A stretch of 64,000 bases of DNA from Paenibacillus sp. JZ16 (GCF_015326965.1 NZ_CP017659.1:310001-374000), one strand, 5' to 3'; numbered from the stretch's first letter, positions 36,570 through 46,753 are shown. A program made the numbers and translations. Notes: generated by a model not told the origin, from the letters alone.

Positions 36570-38168
36570 TTATTTCTTGCCATTGGAAGGCGATGGACGC
36601 TGGTTCATTTTTTGCCGTTTCGCGTTATTACGGTTGATAAGGGTCGGTCTTGTCAGCATGGCCCACCATGGAACACGGACCAGAACGTCTTTTTGGTCTG
36701 AAGGGATAAACGGAGCGAACGGAGTAAGATATGGCAAACCGAATGATCGCAAACCGCATAGGTGGATCAGCATGGCGATTAATCCTGCCATAATTCCAAA
36801 GAGCCCTAAAGTTGCCGCCAATATCATAAAACAAAAACGGAGCAGTCTGGCGGAGTTGGCTATGCTCACAGAAGGCGCAACAAAGCTTGCGATGGCGGTA
36901 AATGCAACGATGATAACCATGGCAGCAGACACTAGGCCTGCCTGTACAGCAGCTTGACCCAGAACCAACGCGCCTACGATGGAGATCGCGGAGCCCATCG
37001 CTCTAGGCATTCGAACACCGGCTTCCCTTAATACTTCGAACGTAATTTCCATAGCCAAGGCTTCGACAACGGCGGGAAAAGGGATGCCTTCCCGCTGTGC
37101 TGCAAGGCTGATCAGCAAGGTCGTTGGCAGCATTTCTTGATGAAACGTGGAGATGGCAATATATAGTGAAGGGAGAAGCATCGATACCATAAAGGAAATG
37201 ATGCGCAACAGCCGCAAAAAGGTCGCGATATCGAACTTTTGGTAGTAATCCTCGCTCGATTGAAACAGTTTGAAGATGGTGATGGGGGCGATCAACACAA
37301 ACGGTGTCCCATCAACCAAAACGGCAACTTTTCCTTCCAGAATCGCACCAGCGATAGCATCGGGGCGCTCCGTATTAGTCATGGTAGGGAAGGGGGTGAA
37401 CGTTGTATCTTGTATAAACTCTTCGATATACCCGCTCTCCAGGATGCTGTCGGTATCGATCTGGTCTAAACGATTCAATATTTCTTGCACGATCTTATCA
37501 TTGGCGATGCCATTCAAATACATAACGGCAACATCCGTTTGGGTGATGCGGCCAATCTTGCGGTCCACGATCCAGAGGTCTGGGCTTTTAATCTTACGAC
37601 GGATTAAGGCCGTATTCGTACGAATATTCTCGGTGAATCCTTCTTTCGGGCCGCGAACGACGGTCTGAGATTGGGGCTCTTCTACACCGCGTTCCTCTCC
37701 ACCGATAGAGCTGGCGATAATGCCTCGGGATGAACCGTCTATGAGAATGACAGTATTGCCTTCTAGCATGGCGGAGATCAGGGATTCCATATGCTCCAAA
37801 TCGCTAATGCTGCCTATGGATAAGAAACGGTTTTTGATGATGGACAAGATTTCTGCAGGGTTAGAGGCATGCAGTTTTTCTTCGTAATCCTTTGAGGTTA
37901 AGGAATCCATAATCGAGTGATTGATGGTGAGCGTATCAACCAGTCCATCGATATAAATGACGGCCAGGGTGCAATCGCTTCCGAACATATGACTTAGGGT
38001 CCGAATGATGATGTCCCTACTGTGGCCGGTTTGTTCTCTGATTCTATGTAAATTCTGATCCAAGCGGTCGGAGAGACGAGAGGATTCGGCGGTTTGCACC
38101 GTTTGCTCGTTATGATGAAGCAGTGCCGTTTTCGAATGGGTTCGCTTTGTTCGTTTAAAAAAGGGCAT
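36570..38168 (-). CDS. GerA family spore germination protein (A subunit)
   Basis: The A subunit of the germinant receptor reads 532 residues from ATG 38168; a TTG at 38189 is possible, and neither has a strong ribosome binding site. A soluble N-terminal domain (to about 290) contains YIDGLVDTLTIN and GSSRGIIASS, and a C-terminal part has about five helices with PFPAVVEALAMEITFEVLREAG. It probably forms the ion channel of the receptor. Forespore-specific sigma-G control is expected from the family, but I did not identify a promoter with confidence. Confidence 0.92.
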   Translation of the reverse strand: MPFFKRTKRTHSKTALLHHNEQTVQTAESSRLSDRLDQNLHRIREQTGHSRDIIIRTLSHMFGSDCTLAVIYIDGLVDTLTINHSIMDSLTSKDYEEKLHASNPAEILSIIKNRFLSIGSISDLEHMESLISAMLEGNTVILIDGSSRGIIASSIGGEERGVEEPQSQTVVRGPKEGFTENIRTNTALIRRKIKSPDLWIVDRKIGRITQTDVAVMYLNGIANDKIVQEILNRLDQIDTDSILESGYIEEFIQDTTFTPFPTMTNTERPDAIAGAILEGKVAVLVDGTPFVLIAPITIFKLFQSSEDYYQKFDIATFLRLLRIISFMVSMLLPSLYIAISTFHQEMLPTTLLISLAAQREGIPFPAVVEALAMEITFEVLREAGVRMPRAMGSAISIVGALVLGQAAVQAGLVSAAMVIIVAFTAIASFVAPSVSIANSARLLRFCFMILAATLGLFGIMAGLIAMLIHLCGLRSFGLPYLTPFAPFIPSDQKDVLVRVPWWAMLTRPTLINRNNAKRQKMNQRPSPSNGKK

Positions 38169-38381
38169 GGGATCAGCTCGCTTTGACAAGATTCATACGA
38201 TCTAAAGTTCCCTATTTCGGGTTTAATATTCTTTGCATGGTGAGGACTTCATCCATATTTGGAGGGTAGGTTAGTTTAACTATAAATGTTTTGTAGACTG
38301 ACAGATCGGCGAATCGGTGGTACCTTATAATTAGCTGATATCTCGTTAATAAATGGATGAATGGCTTGGAGGCCTAGGGCA

Positions 38382-38933
38382 GTGAAAAATAAGCTTGAAA
38401 CACGGATCGAAGGGGACCGCATTGTGCTCCGTCCCGTAAGGGAAGATGAATTTGATGCCTATTTCGGATTATTGCAGGATGCTGAGTCTAACCGATTAAC
38501 GGGAACGCAGCAGGCGTTTACCAAGGATTCGATTGCGGCCTGGATTCATAAAATCGGATACGCTCATGAGGATCGGCTGGATATGATGATTGCGGAGAAG
38601 GAAACGGACGGTTTAATTGGTGAAGTGGTCCTGAACGAAATCAACCCCAACAACCGCAGCTGCAATATCCGCATATCGATTTCCGGTCAGCACAGCAATA
38701 AAGGATACGGCACGGAGGCCATGAAGCTCATGCTGCGTCATGGTTTCGAAAGTTTACGTCTACACCGAATAGAGTTAGGTGTATATGCGTTTAATCCTCG
38801 GGCCATACATGTCTATGAAAAGCTTGGTTTTAAACGGGAGGGTATCCTGCGGGACTCGATATGTTGGGACGGAAGATTCCATGATATGATTTTGATGTCG
38901 ATTTTGGAGGAAGAATTTCGGCAATTGCCATAG
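38382..38933 (+). CDS. GNAT family N-acetyltransferase (RimJ/RimL-like)
   Basis: GTG 38382, 9 bases after GGAGG, is chosen because it yields the standard start RIEGDRIVLRPVREDEFDAY; the frame is open back to ATG 38361. The 183-residue enzyme has the acetyl-CoA loop region QHSNKGYGTEAMKLML and the tail ALGVYAFNPRAIHVYEKLGFKREG (residues split near 125-155). It transfers acetyl groups from acetyl-CoA to an amine; the acceptor may be a protein N-terminus or a small molecule. Confidence 0.88.
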   Translation: MKNKLETRIEGDRIVLRPVREDEFDAYFGLLQDAESNRLTGTQQAFTKDSIAAWIHKIGYAHEDRLDMMIAEKETDGLIGEVVLNEINPNNRSCNIRISISGQHSNKGYGTEAMKLMLRHGFESLRLHRIELGVYAFNPRAIHVYEKLGFKREGILRDSICWDGRFHDMILMSILEEEFRQLP

Positions 38934-38977
38934 TTATTCGTATATGCTTTATCAACAGAACAAAATTACACAAGCTA

Positions 38978-39009
38978 AAGAAGTCGCCATTATCGGCGAC
39001 TTCTTTTTT
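38978..39009. terminator. Bidirectional terminator after GNAT gene
   Basis: AAGAAGTCGCC pairs with GGCGACTTCTT and is followed by seven T. It also serves the convergent small membrane gene. Confidence 0.85.
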
Positions 39010-39011
39010 TG

Positions 39012-39455
39012 CTATTTTAAAAGGAGTTTCTTTTTCTTAATGAAAGGTGACGAGAAACGAAACTTCATGGGGCTCAGCCCAACCAGCAGAATCAAGCTGT
39101 ATGCCCAGAACAGCCAGGCTGCCAATAGGGGAACGCTCTGCTCAGAGATTAATGGGAAAGCGACATCATGGAAAAGAATCGAAAAAATGTCCATGAACAT
39201 ACCAGGCAGAGCAATCTGGACGGAACGGCGGGTACGATCTGAATACGGAACATCAAGAAATGAGAACAACGGAGCGATGCATCCATAAATTAAAGGGATG
39301 GCGGCAGCAAAACTCAAGACGGTTCTAAACGGGTGCCTGATATCAATCAGCAGGTTCCCCCCATAATGAAAGATGATCGTGGCGATCAGCCAAAGGGCAA
39401 AACCCCATAATAAGAAGAGACCAGCATGCCGGTTTTTGATCCGTTGTGCGTTCAT
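39012..39455 (-). CDS. Small integral membrane protein (DUF5367-like)
   Basis: This 147-residue protein has four hydrophobic helices (about 11-31, 45-65, 78-95 and 108-128) and a very basic C-terminus. Its start overlaps the tetR stop (ATGA), so it is cotranscribed with and probably regulated by that gene. The first helix pair resembles DUF5367, a family of unknown function; this match is from memory. A role in tolerance to a small compound sensed by the TetR protein is only an inference. Confidence 0.55.
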   Translation of the reverse strand: MNAQRIKNRHAGLFLLWGFALWLIATIIFHYGGNLLIDIRHPFRTVLSFAAAIPLIYGCIAPLFSFLDVPYSDRTRRSVQIALPGMFMDIFSILFHDVAFPLISEQSVPLLAAWLFWAYSLILLVGLSPMKFRFSSPFIKKKKLLLK

Positions 39456-40024
39456 CGCTTCACCTCATTGGTCATGAAATCAAAAATCACCTGCAAAGCG
39501 GTAAAAACATCCTCCTTCGGAAACTCCTCGTCCAACAAAGCCTGCACGGCCAGCCCGTCTATTATAGCATTCATTAAAATTCCCCACTGATCCATGGATA
39601 TGTTCTTTATGGGCGATTCCCCCCACCGGGCTGTAAGAATATCAGTCAGATGTTTGTTTTCTTCTTGAATCATGGAACCCATTCGATTGCGGTTCTCTTT
39701 GATCTGAAAGCTAGCAGCTAATGAAGAGAAAAACAATCGATGGTAAACAGAATGATAATCGCATCTTTCCTTGGCTTCTTGTATGGCTTCTTCAACTGAT
39801 CGATTGTTTTGCTCCACTGAAACCCATGAAGCATTACATAGGCTCTCAACGAGTTCAATTATTAATTGCTCTTTGGTTCGAAAATGGTAATAGACCGTTC
39901 CCTGGCTGACATTTGCTTGATCGGCCACTGCTTTCAAAGTTAATTTATCCATACCTTTTTCTGCAACACACTTTTGGGCAGCTTCGAGCAGTTCTTGTTT
40001 GCTGATGACGTTCGGTTTCGCCAT
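39452..40024 (-). CDS. TetR/AcrR family transcriptional regulator
   Basis: This 190-residue repressor has a TetR helix-turn-helix (LLEAAQKCVAEKGMDKLTLKAVADQANVSQGTVYYHFRTKEQL, split by position 10-52). The C-terminal domain is of the TetR_C type. ATG 40024 follows GAAGGTGAA. A palindrome lies 25 bases upstream of the start and is a likely autoregulatory operator. The small membrane protein downstream is the likely regulated gene. Confidence 0.88.
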   Translation of the reverse strand: MAKPNVISKQELLEAAQKCVAEKGMDKLTLKAVADQANVSQGTVYYHFRTKEQLIIELVESLCNASWVSVEQNNRSVEEAIQEAKERCDYHSVYHRLFFSSLAASFQIKENRNRMGSMIQEENKHLTDILTARWGESPIKNISMDQWGILMNAIIDGLAVQALLDEEFPKEDVFTALQVIFDFMTNEVKR

Positions 40025-40048
40025 GACCGTTTCACCTTCCTTGGATGT

Positions 40049-40070
40049 GAGTTATTCAAACAACTAACTC
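40049..40070. promoter_or_regulatory. TetR operator candidate
   Basis: GAGTTA (40049-40054) and TAACTC (40065-40070) are inverted with a 10-base centre, just upstream of the divergently read TetR gene. The site is followed by an A/T-rich segment suited to a promoter. Confidence 0.5.
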
Positions 40071-40372
40071 TAATGTATAAAAAATAAACTCGATTTGTCA
40101 AATGGAGGAATCGGAATTCGCTCTGTCTATTCGGGCGGAGGGTACAACGATCATCACTTGTATATTGTCTGCAATCTTCATTAATTTGCTGTATAATAAC
40201 GTTTCGAGTATCACTCGCATGGCAAAAGAACGAAGCTATCAGCTACCGTGATGACTCCTGCAACTTGGCTGAGCTTAATCTAAGAAGTCCAATACAGGAT
40301 GATAAACTTCATCCTTTACACGATCGAGAATAAATAACATTACAATAAACAGTAGTCAAAGGAGCATTATAT
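40071..40372. other. Gene-free divergent region between tetR and araC genes
   Basis: About 300 bases without a supported gene. It includes a TATAAT-like element at 40192-40197, an immediately following short inverted repeat CGAGT/ACTCG (40208-40220) and, before the AraC start, AAAGGAG. These suggest the araC promoter with a long leader. I see no riboswitch or small open frame with a good start. Confidence 0.4.
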
Positions 40373-41428
40373 ATGAAGCGTTATACTTCTGACCGAATTA
40401 AAATCCCGCCGGGATTATGGGAAGGAATACACCAATTAGGCATTGCCGCCCAAGACGTGGCTCGCAAAGCGGAATTGCCGCTCGCCGTCATTACTGAGCC
40501 GGAAGTCACCACCGCCCAATACTTCGCGATCTGGCAGGCCTATTCCGATCTCATGGGGGACACTGCCCAAGGCATCATCCAGCTTGCGACCGTCTTTGAA
40601 ACGGCGAAGTACCCGCCGACCGTCTTAGCGCCTTACCACGCTCGTGACTATCGGGATGCTTTAAACCGAATGGCTCGGTATAAGCAGCTATGTCCACCCG
40701 AAGGCTTGCTAATCTCCGAGGAGGGCGAACGATGTACCATCGAGCTGGAATGGCTGAACCTAAGCGATCAACCTGGCCCGGCGCTGCTTGTTGGCATTAC
40801 ACTGGCATGTCTTCTGGAGCTTGGACGACGGGGCACAGGTCAACCGCTGACCGCGCAATTGGTTGAATTTTCGCAGCCTATGGGCGATGTACAAGCTCTT
40901 GAAGCTTATTTTGGCTGTCGCATCCGGATGGGTGCAAACCGTAATCGATTAACGCTCTATCGAAGAGATCTGGACCGACCTTTTATCTCGTATAACGAAG
41001 AATTGCTGGAGATTCTGACTCCAGCTCTGGATCGTTCGCTTGATGAACTACAGAGCCACCGCTCCATTACTGACCTGGTCAAATGGATCATGAAACGCAG
41101 TCTCACAGGAGGGCGCCCTGACATTCAGTCAGTGGCGAAGGAGCTTAATATGAGTGATCGTACGTTACAGCGCAGGCTGACGGATGCAAATGCAAGCTTC
41201 AAGCAATTGTTGACACAAGCAAGACATGAGCAGGCCATCGAGTACTTGGCAGACCCCTCGCTCGATATCAAAGAAGTTGCCTTTTTGATTGGATATGAAG
41301 ATCAGAACTCGTTCTACCGAGCATTCCGTCTTTGGGAAGGAGATACTCCATCCCATTGGCGCACTGAACATTTTAATAGTCCTTCGCTGTCCGAACACCG
41401 ACAGGAAATGTTGACCATGGGTTCATAG
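40373..41428 (+). CDS. AraC family transcriptional regulator (arabinose-binding-type N domain)
   Basis: This 351-residue regulator has an N-terminal Arabinose_bd/OruR-like domain (about 20-200) and a C-terminal double helix-turn-helix: SVAKELNMSDRTLQRRL (about 250-266) and EVAFLIGYEDQNSFYRAFRLWEGDTPSHWR (split, about 300-330). ATG 40373 follows AAAGGAG by 9 bases. Proteins of this group often control a neighbouring dehydrogenase; an SDR gene follows 144 bases later on the same strand. Confidence 0.88.
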   Translation: MKRYTSDRIKIPPGLWEGIHQLGIAAQDVARKAELPLAVITEPEVTTAQYFAIWQAYSDLMGDTAQGIIQLATVFETAKYPPTVLAPYHARDYRDALNRMARYKQLCPPEGLLISEEGERCTIELEWLNLSDQPGPALLVGITLACLLELGRRGTGQPLTAQLVEFSQPMGDVQALEAYFGCRIRMGANRNRLTLYRRDLDRPFISYNEELLEILTPALDRSLDELQSHRSITDLVKWIMKRSLTGGRPDIQSVAKELNMSDRTLQRRLTDANASFKQLLTQARHEQAIEYLADPSLDIKEVAFLIGYEDQNSFYRAFRLWEGDTPSHWRTEHFNSPSLSEHRQEMLTMGS

Positions 41429-41572
41429 CGTTTGGACATCAAAACACAGGTTTCTTTGTCAATTACAATTGGCGTGTTAAACAAGTACTTTGGCGCGATA
41501 AACTAGTTACCCAGCTATCTATACAATGTAATATGAACACTATCCAGAGCACAAAGGAGATATGTTTATATT

Positions 41573-42367
41573 ATGGATATGGGATTAAACAATAAAACAG
41601 CATTGGTTACAGGATCTACGAAAGGGATAGGCAAGGCTATTGCCATTGAACTTGCCAGAGAAGGTGTCCATGTTCTTATCAACGGACGAAATGATGAAGA
41701 GGTACAACGAACCGTTAATGAAATCAAGTCGGATTTCCCGAATACAAGTCCTCAGAATGCTACCGCCGATTTGGTGGATATCGGGCAAAGAGAGGCTCTA
41801 TTTGATAAATACCCTCACGTGGATATTCTGGTTAACAATATGGGGATATACGAAATCATGCCGTACGAGGATGTTAACGATGAAGTTTGGGATACCTACT
41901 TCCGTACGAATGTGCTTGCAGCCAACGGATTAACCCAATTTTATTTGCCCGGCATGCTAAAGAACGATTTTGGACGTATTATCTTCATGGCGAGTGAAGA
42001 AGCCATGATGCCTTCTGGACAAATGCCGCAGTATGCCATGACAAAATCCATGCTGCTATCCTTAGCAAAAAGCTTGTCCAAATTAACGAAAGGTACCGAA
42101 GTAACAGTCAATACGATTTTGCCCGGCCCGACTCTCTCCGAGAACGTGCAGGATATTATCGAGGGAATATACGCCAATGAAGATATGACCTTTGCGGAAA
42201 AAGAGAAAGCTTTCATGAGTACAAACCTGCCTCAATCCGAAATTCAACGATTTATTAGGCCGTTCGAAATCGGTAGACTGGCTGCATTCCTATGCAGTCC
42301 TTATGCATCCGCGTTTAAAGGTTCACCAATCCGTATGGATGGGGGAATGGTGCCTACGATTTTCTAA
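41573..42367 (+). CDS. Short-chain dehydrogenase/reductase
   Basis: This 264-residue SDR has the cofactor motif TGSTKGIGKAIA (about 12-23), the NNMG segment near 90, and an active site in which Tyr of QYAMTKS (about 156-162) is present. The usual Ser of the triad falls in IIFMASEEAMMPSGQ. NADP preference is suggested by the basic NGRNDEE loop. The start at ATG 41573 has AAAGGAGA 13 bases upstream, a long gap; ATG 41579 is an alternative. Substrate unknown; the preceding AraC gene is the likely regulator. Confidence 0.88.
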   Translation: MDMGLNNKTALVTGSTKGIGKAIAIELAREGVHVLINGRNDEEVQRTVNEIKSDFPNTSPQNATADLVDIGQREALFDKYPHVDILVNNMGIYEIMPYEDVNDEVWDTYFRTNVLAANGLTQFYLPGMLKNDFGRIIFMASEEAMMPSGQMPQYAMTKSMLLSLAKSLSKLTKGTEVTVNTILPGPTLSENVQDIIEGIYANEDMTFAEKEKAFMSTNLPQSEIQRFIRPFEIGRLAAFLCSPYASAFKGSPIRMDGGMVPTIF

Positions 42368-42395
42368 CCTTATTATATATATCTGCTTATATATT

Positions 42396-42434
42396 AAAAG
42401 CTTGGGATCTAAAAGAGATCTCCAAGCTTTTTTA
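42396..42434. terminator. Bidirectional terminator between SDR and tatC
   Basis: AAAAGCTTGGGATCT pairs with AGATCTCCAAGCTTTT with one mismatch and is followed by T. It separates the convergent SDR and tat genes. Confidence 0.85.
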
Positions 42435-42471
42435 GTATTCATACACAGCGTCCCTGATCCGAAGCTGGTTT

Positions 42472-43209
42472 TTACTCACCTATTAATTCCAGCCTGGTCA
42501 GTCTTTTCTGATATACAATTCGAGACAATCCAACGCTGATCTCATATAGAAGGAACAGGGGCACAATGACGAGGATGTCCGACACGAAATCCGGCGGTGT
42601 AATGGTTACGGCTGCAATCGTCAGCAGCAAATAGGAGATTTTGCGCATTTTAGCTAAGCGGAGCGGATTCAGAATGCCAATCGAGGTCAAGAACATGATA
42701 ACGACGGGCATTTCGAACAGCACACCAAACGGTACGGTCATATGCACCATAAAACGGAAATATCTCTCGGCAGTATAAGCTGTTATGAAATGGTGCGACA
42801 GCGAATCCAGGAAGGACAGGACCATGGGGTATATGACAAAGTAGCCAAAGGCCAAACCCAATAGAAAAAGGGCTCCGATCGCAGGGATGTAAGCCAGGGA
42901 TGCACGCCGCTCAACAGTACTCAACCCGGGTACGACGAACCGCCATACCTGAAATCCGGCAACAGGCATCGTCACCGCAAGAGCTATAACGCCTGCAATC
43001 ATGAAGTATACCCAAATCACGTCCGTTGGTCCCAGTATTTGAAGCTGACCCTCCACGTCGCGAGTCAGCATTTCATACAGCGGTTCAACATATAGAAAAG
43101 CGGCACAAAGGGCTACCAAAAAGGTGCCCAATGTGATGAGAATCCGCTTGCGGAGCTCTGTTAAGTGCTCTATTATATGCAACTCCTGTTCTTGCTCGTG
43201 CTGGGTCAT
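42472..43209 (-). CDS. tatC: Sec-independent protein translocase TatC
   Basis: This 245-residue protein has six membrane helices with the TatC landmarks: [14 protein letters not shown] at the N-terminus, [18 protein letters not shown] near residue 90 and [16 protein letters not shown] near 162. TatC recognises twin-arginine signal peptides in the membrane. It overlaps tatA by 4 bases. A Tat-type substrate (the gluconate-dehydrogenase-like small subunit at 44191) is encoded 1 kb away, which suggests a dedicated TatAC pair. Confidence 0.95.
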   Translation of the reverse strand: MTQHEQEQELHIIEHLTELRKRILITLGTFLVALCAAFLYVEPLYEMLTRDVEGQLQILGPTDVIWVYFMIAGVIALAVTMPVAGFQVWRFVVPGLSTVERRASLAYIPAIGALFLLGLAFGYFVIYPMVLSFLDSLSHHFITAYTAERYFRFMVHMTVPFGVLFEMPVVIMFLTSIGILNPLRLAKMRKISYLLLTIAAVTITPPDFVSDILVIVPLFLLYEISVGLSRIVYQKRLTRLELIGE

Positions 43210-43391
43210 TTCAATTTATCTCCATCATGGATATCTTCGCTCGAAACCAGTTCACGCGTTGAGTTTTTGAACTCGCTTAGTGTTCGACCGAAGGCACGGC
43301 CCAGTTCAGGCAGCTTCGAAGGACCGAAAATAATCAAGGCGATCAACAGAATGAGGATCAGCCCTGTCACTCCGATGTTTCCCAGAGGCAT
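43206..43391 (-). CDS. tatA: Twin-arginine translocase subunit TatA
   Basis: This 61-residue protein has an N-terminal membrane helix ([27 protein letters not shown]), then the amphipathic helix [12 protein letters not shown] and a charged tail. The [12 protein letters not shown] hinge is diagnostic of TatA. The ATG follows AAAGGAGTT. It forms the pore-like oligomer with the TatC protein encoded next on the minus strand. Bacilli use TatA for both TatA and TatB functions. Confidence 0.95.
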   Translation of the reverse strand: MPLGNIGVTGLILILLIALIIFGPSKLPELGRAFGRTLSEFKNSTRELVSSEDIHDGDKLK

Positions 43392-43408
43392 ATGATCAAC
43401 TCCTTTAT

Positions 43409-44092
43409 TTATTTTTTATCCGATGCCATATGCAGCAGCTCAGTAATATCTCTGGCGATCGACTTGTCGCGCGGCGCATCATGCAGCTTCGAGGCAATTC
43501 GGTCGATCAGCGCAGGAGCTTGAGGATTCGTTACCGTTAGAATTTGCACTTCTTCATTAAACATGTTCTTCACTTGCTCTTTGGCTTGCGACATATTATC
43601 GTTGTCCACGTTCTTTGCTCCGCTTACTCCTTCATCCGGCTCGCCTTTGCCCGACATTCCTTCCGTCTGACTTAACACCTTTTGCTGCATGTTGTCATAG
43701 TGGTTAGAAGAAACGCGTGATTCTGCACGTGCCAGAATAATCGTGTCATTGAGGACAAAAGCTTTCACTCCATCAATGCCCAGACCTGCAAGTCTTGACT
43801 GAACATGGGAAGAGACGCCGCCTTCATGCAGGCTGGATGAGCCGATCATGCTGTACACGGACATGCCCATCCCGCTTGTGGTATTGCCATGGACATTGGT
43901 TGTTTCGGTTTTCGGTCCATGATAGCTAGGGATCACGTCGGTGCTGTGCAAGTGAACGGCATCGGCATTATGCTGCTCCACGGATTGCGCGTTTTGTTGA
44001 TTGTCGTCGGTTTGATTTAAGCAGGCTGTTAAAGAAAGAAGCAGTGCCGAGCCCATAATCGGGCCTTTCCACCTGCTCCACAATTGATTCAT
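43409..44092 (-). CDS. YhcN/YlaJ-type sporulation lipoprotein
   Basis: ATG 44092 follows GGAGG by 9 bases and gives 227 residues; the frame also opens at 44098. The signal peptide ends at lipobox LTAC (Cys near 24). The mature part has [29 protein letters not shown] in the middle, the conserved core of YhcN/YlaJ proteins, then a Gly/Asp-rich linker and [19 protein letters not shown]. Relatives are found in the spore inner membrane. It lies 18 bases upstream of tatA, so it may share a transcript, but this could be chance. Confidence 0.8.
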   Translation of the reverse strand: MNQLWSRWKGPIMGSALLLSLTACLNQTDDNQQNAQSVEQHNADAVHLHSTDVIPSYHGPKTETTNVHGNTTSGMGMSVYSMIGSSSLHEGGVSSHVQSRLAGLGIDGVKAFVLNDTIILARAESRVSSNHYDNMQQKVLSQTEGMSGKGEPDEGVSGAKNVDNDNMSQAKEQVKNMFNEEVQILTVTNPQAPALIDRIASKLHDAPRDKSIARDITELLHMASDKK

Positions 44093-44190
44093 GAGCATTC
44101 GCCTCCATATCGGTTAGTAATTTTATCATGCCCGGATGGAGAATAATGTATGAATGAAATTTTGATGGGGACAATACCCATTATTCAAAA

Positions 44191-44979
44191 ATGAAGAAGA
44201 GTAGGGGTGCTGAGAGTTTGAGCGAACAAGACGAACAACAAACCAAACCATCGAAGCCTGACGGCTCGCAGACGATGACACGGCGGAAGTTTCTGAGAAA
44301 CTCCGGTTATGCCGTGGGAGGTGTCGTGCTGGGCGGTGTACTCGGATATCTTTTGCCGAAGCGGGAAACCCCGCCTGCAGCACCGGCACCTGAACAGAAT
44401 GATAACAACTACAACCAAGCATTAATGTTCTTTAACCAGGAGCAATACAGGATCACGGAAGCAGCCGTAGAGCGTATTTTTCCTGCGGATGAGAACGGTC
44501 CGGGCGCTAAAGAACTCGGCGCAGCCTTCTTCATCGACCATCAGCTGGCCGGTGATTGGGGGTTCAATGCAAGAGATTATATGCAGCCCCCATTCTATGT
44601 TGGAGAGAAAACGCAAGGTTATCAGGGCCGATTAAGACGACGGGAGATATTCTACATTGGTCTGCGCGAGATTCAGAACTACAGCCAAAAGAAGTATCAG
44701 AAAGATTTCCCTAGCCTGTCACCAGAGGAACAGGATGCCGTGTTAACTGCCTTCCAGAACGATGAGGTCAAATTGACAACGATCTCGGCCAGCGGGTTCT
44801 TTAACCTGCTCCGCAGCAGCACATTGGAAGGGGTCTACAGTGATCCGTTGTATGGCGGGAACAAAAATATGCAGGGCTGGACGATGCGTCAATATCCGGG
44901 TAACCAAATGGCTTACACGAATATTATTGAGAAGAATTTCACCGTCATCCCGCCGAAGAGTTTAAAGGATCACCTATAA
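44191..44979 (+). CDS. Gluconate 2-dehydrogenase subunit 3 family protein with Tat signal
   Basis: This 262-residue protein has a long N-terminus with the twin-arginine motif TRRKFLRNSGYA (RR near 31) and a hydrophobic stretch GGVVLGGVLGYLL, a Tat export signal. The mature part is the small subunit fold of FAD-dependent gluconate or sorbitol dehydrogenases, with AAVERIFPADENGPGAKELG and DPLYGGNKNMQGW. It escorts the FAD subunit, which has no signal of its own, through the Tat system. The next gene encodes the FAD subunit. Proximity to tatAC fits. Confidence 0.88.
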   Translation: MKKSRGAESLSEQDEQQTKPSKPDGSQTMTRRKFLRNSGYAVGGVVLGGVLGYLLPKRETPPAAPAPEQNDNNYNQALMFFNQEQYRITEAAVERIFPADENGPGAKELGAAFFIDHQLAGDWGFNARDYMQPPFYVGEKTQGYQGRLRRREIFYIGLREIQNYSQKKYQKDFPSLSPEEQDAVLTAFQNDEVKLTTISASGFFNLLRSSTLEGVYSDPLYGGNKNMQGWTMRQYPGNQMAYTNIIEKNFTVIPPKSLKDHL

Positions 44980-45009
44980 CAGCTCATCTATAGCGAAAGG
45001 AGTACGCAT

Positions 45010-46721
45010 ATGGCCAAAAAATTACCGAAAACGGATGTTGTCATTATCGGCGTCGGCTGGGCTGGCGGGATTATCGCCTCGGAATTGACCAAGAAGGGTT
45101 TATCTGTCGTCGGTTTGGAAAGAGGTAAAGAAAGGGTAACGGAAGACTACTACATGGCTCACGATGAGCTCCGTTACGCGCTCCGGTACGATTTGATGCA
45201 GGACCTTTCCAAAGAAACGATTACATTCCGGAGCACCGAAAAAATACGTGCACTACCGATGAGGCAGTATGGATCGTTTCTGTTAGGGGAGGGACTTGGG
45301 GGAGCCGGCGTGCACTGGAATGGGCAAACGTTCCGTTTCCTTCCCTACGATTTTAAAATCCGGAGCATGACGGAAGAACGATATGGGAAAGATAAAATAC
45401 CGCCGGAAATGACGATCCAGGACTGGGGTATTACCTACGATCAGCTCGAGCCGTTTTTTGATAAGTTCGAGAAGACGACCGGCATCTCCGGCGAGGAAAA
45501 TCCCTTGGCAGGAAAACGTTCGAATCCTTACCCAACACCGCCTATGCTGCATACGCCATCCATGAAGATGTTTGCGGATGCTGCGAAAAACCTGAAACTC
45601 AATCCGTATACGGTTCCTTCAGCCAATCTGTCGGAAAACTATACGAACCCGGATGGCATTTCTCGAGCGGCTTGCCAGTATTGTGGATACTGCGAGCGGT
45701 TTGGCTGCGAATACGGAGCGAAAGCGGATCCTGTCGTTACCGTGATTCCTGTTGCGAAAAAAACCGGAAAGTTCGAAATCCGCACCCATTCCTATGTTCG
45801 TAGAATTCTGCATAAGGGTGGTAAGGCAACGGGCGTCATGTACACGGACCTAACGACCGGGGAGGAAATCGAACAGCCGGCCGATATCGTCGTCTCGACG
45901 GGATATGTATTTAACAATACCCGTTTGATGCTTCTCTCGAAAATCGGCAAACCATACGACTCGTCCAGCGGGACGGGCGTGATCGGCAAAAACTATGCCT
46001 ATCAGGTGATCAAGGGGAATGCCGCCGGATTTTTTGAGGACAAATTCAATCTGTTTGCAGGTGCAGGAAGCCTAGGGATGAGCGTGGACGATTTTAACGG
46101 CGACAATTTCGATCACTCAGACCTGAAGTTCATTCATGGGGGAATATTGCCCATACGGTAACCGGACAAAGGCCTATTCAAAACAATCCTGTTCCGGAGG
46201 AATCACCGCGTTGGGGCAAAGAATTTAAGGCGAATTCCTTGAAGTATGCCAACAGTGTACTGACCGTAGGGTCTCAAGGTTCTTCGATGCCTTATCGGCA
46301 TCATTACCTGGATTTGGATCCCACCTATAAGGACGCATTCGGAGACCCGTTGATTCGAATCACGTTTGATTTCGAAGAGCAGGATCGCCAGTTGGCCAGG
46401 TATCTTTCCGATCGCTGCGCGGAGATTGTGCAGGAGATGGGGGGCCAGAATATCATGAAATTAAAGGAACTGGGACCTTACGAAATTACGACATACCAAT
46501 CGACTCATAATACCGGCGGGGTGATTATGGGAGAGAACCCTGGCAATTCGGCCGTCAACAACTACATGCAAATGTGGGATATGGAAAACTTGTTTGTGGT
46601 AGGCGCATCCGCTTTCCCGCATAATAGCGGCTATAATCCGACCGGCACGGTCGGGGCTCTTGCATATCGCACAGTGGATGGAATTATGGAATACAGCAAA
46701 AAGGGCGGGCTGTTAGTATAG
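45010..46721 (+). CDS. GMC oxidoreductase, gluconate-dehydrogenase-like FAD subunit (frameshifted)
   Basis: The first frame (45010-46161) begins with the FAD motif VVIIGVGWAGGIIAS and contains GEGLGGAGVHWNG and CQYCGYCERFGCEYGAK. It runs into a stop just after KFIHGGI. A second frame, open from about 46146 to 46721, supplies IAHTVTGQRPIQNN and the conserved C-terminus (THNTGGVIMGENPG, then NSGYNPTGTVGALAYRT). One extra A near 46143-46145 would read GGNIAHTVTG and give about 570 residues, the normal length. The break lies next to GGGGGAA. Either the gene is inactive or the base is missing from the sequence. The enzyme would oxidise a sugar or polyol and pass electrons to the cytochrome encoded next. 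Confidence 0.85.
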
Positions 46722-46753
46722 CTTGCATTTTACAAAAGGAGGCAGTTTCAACC

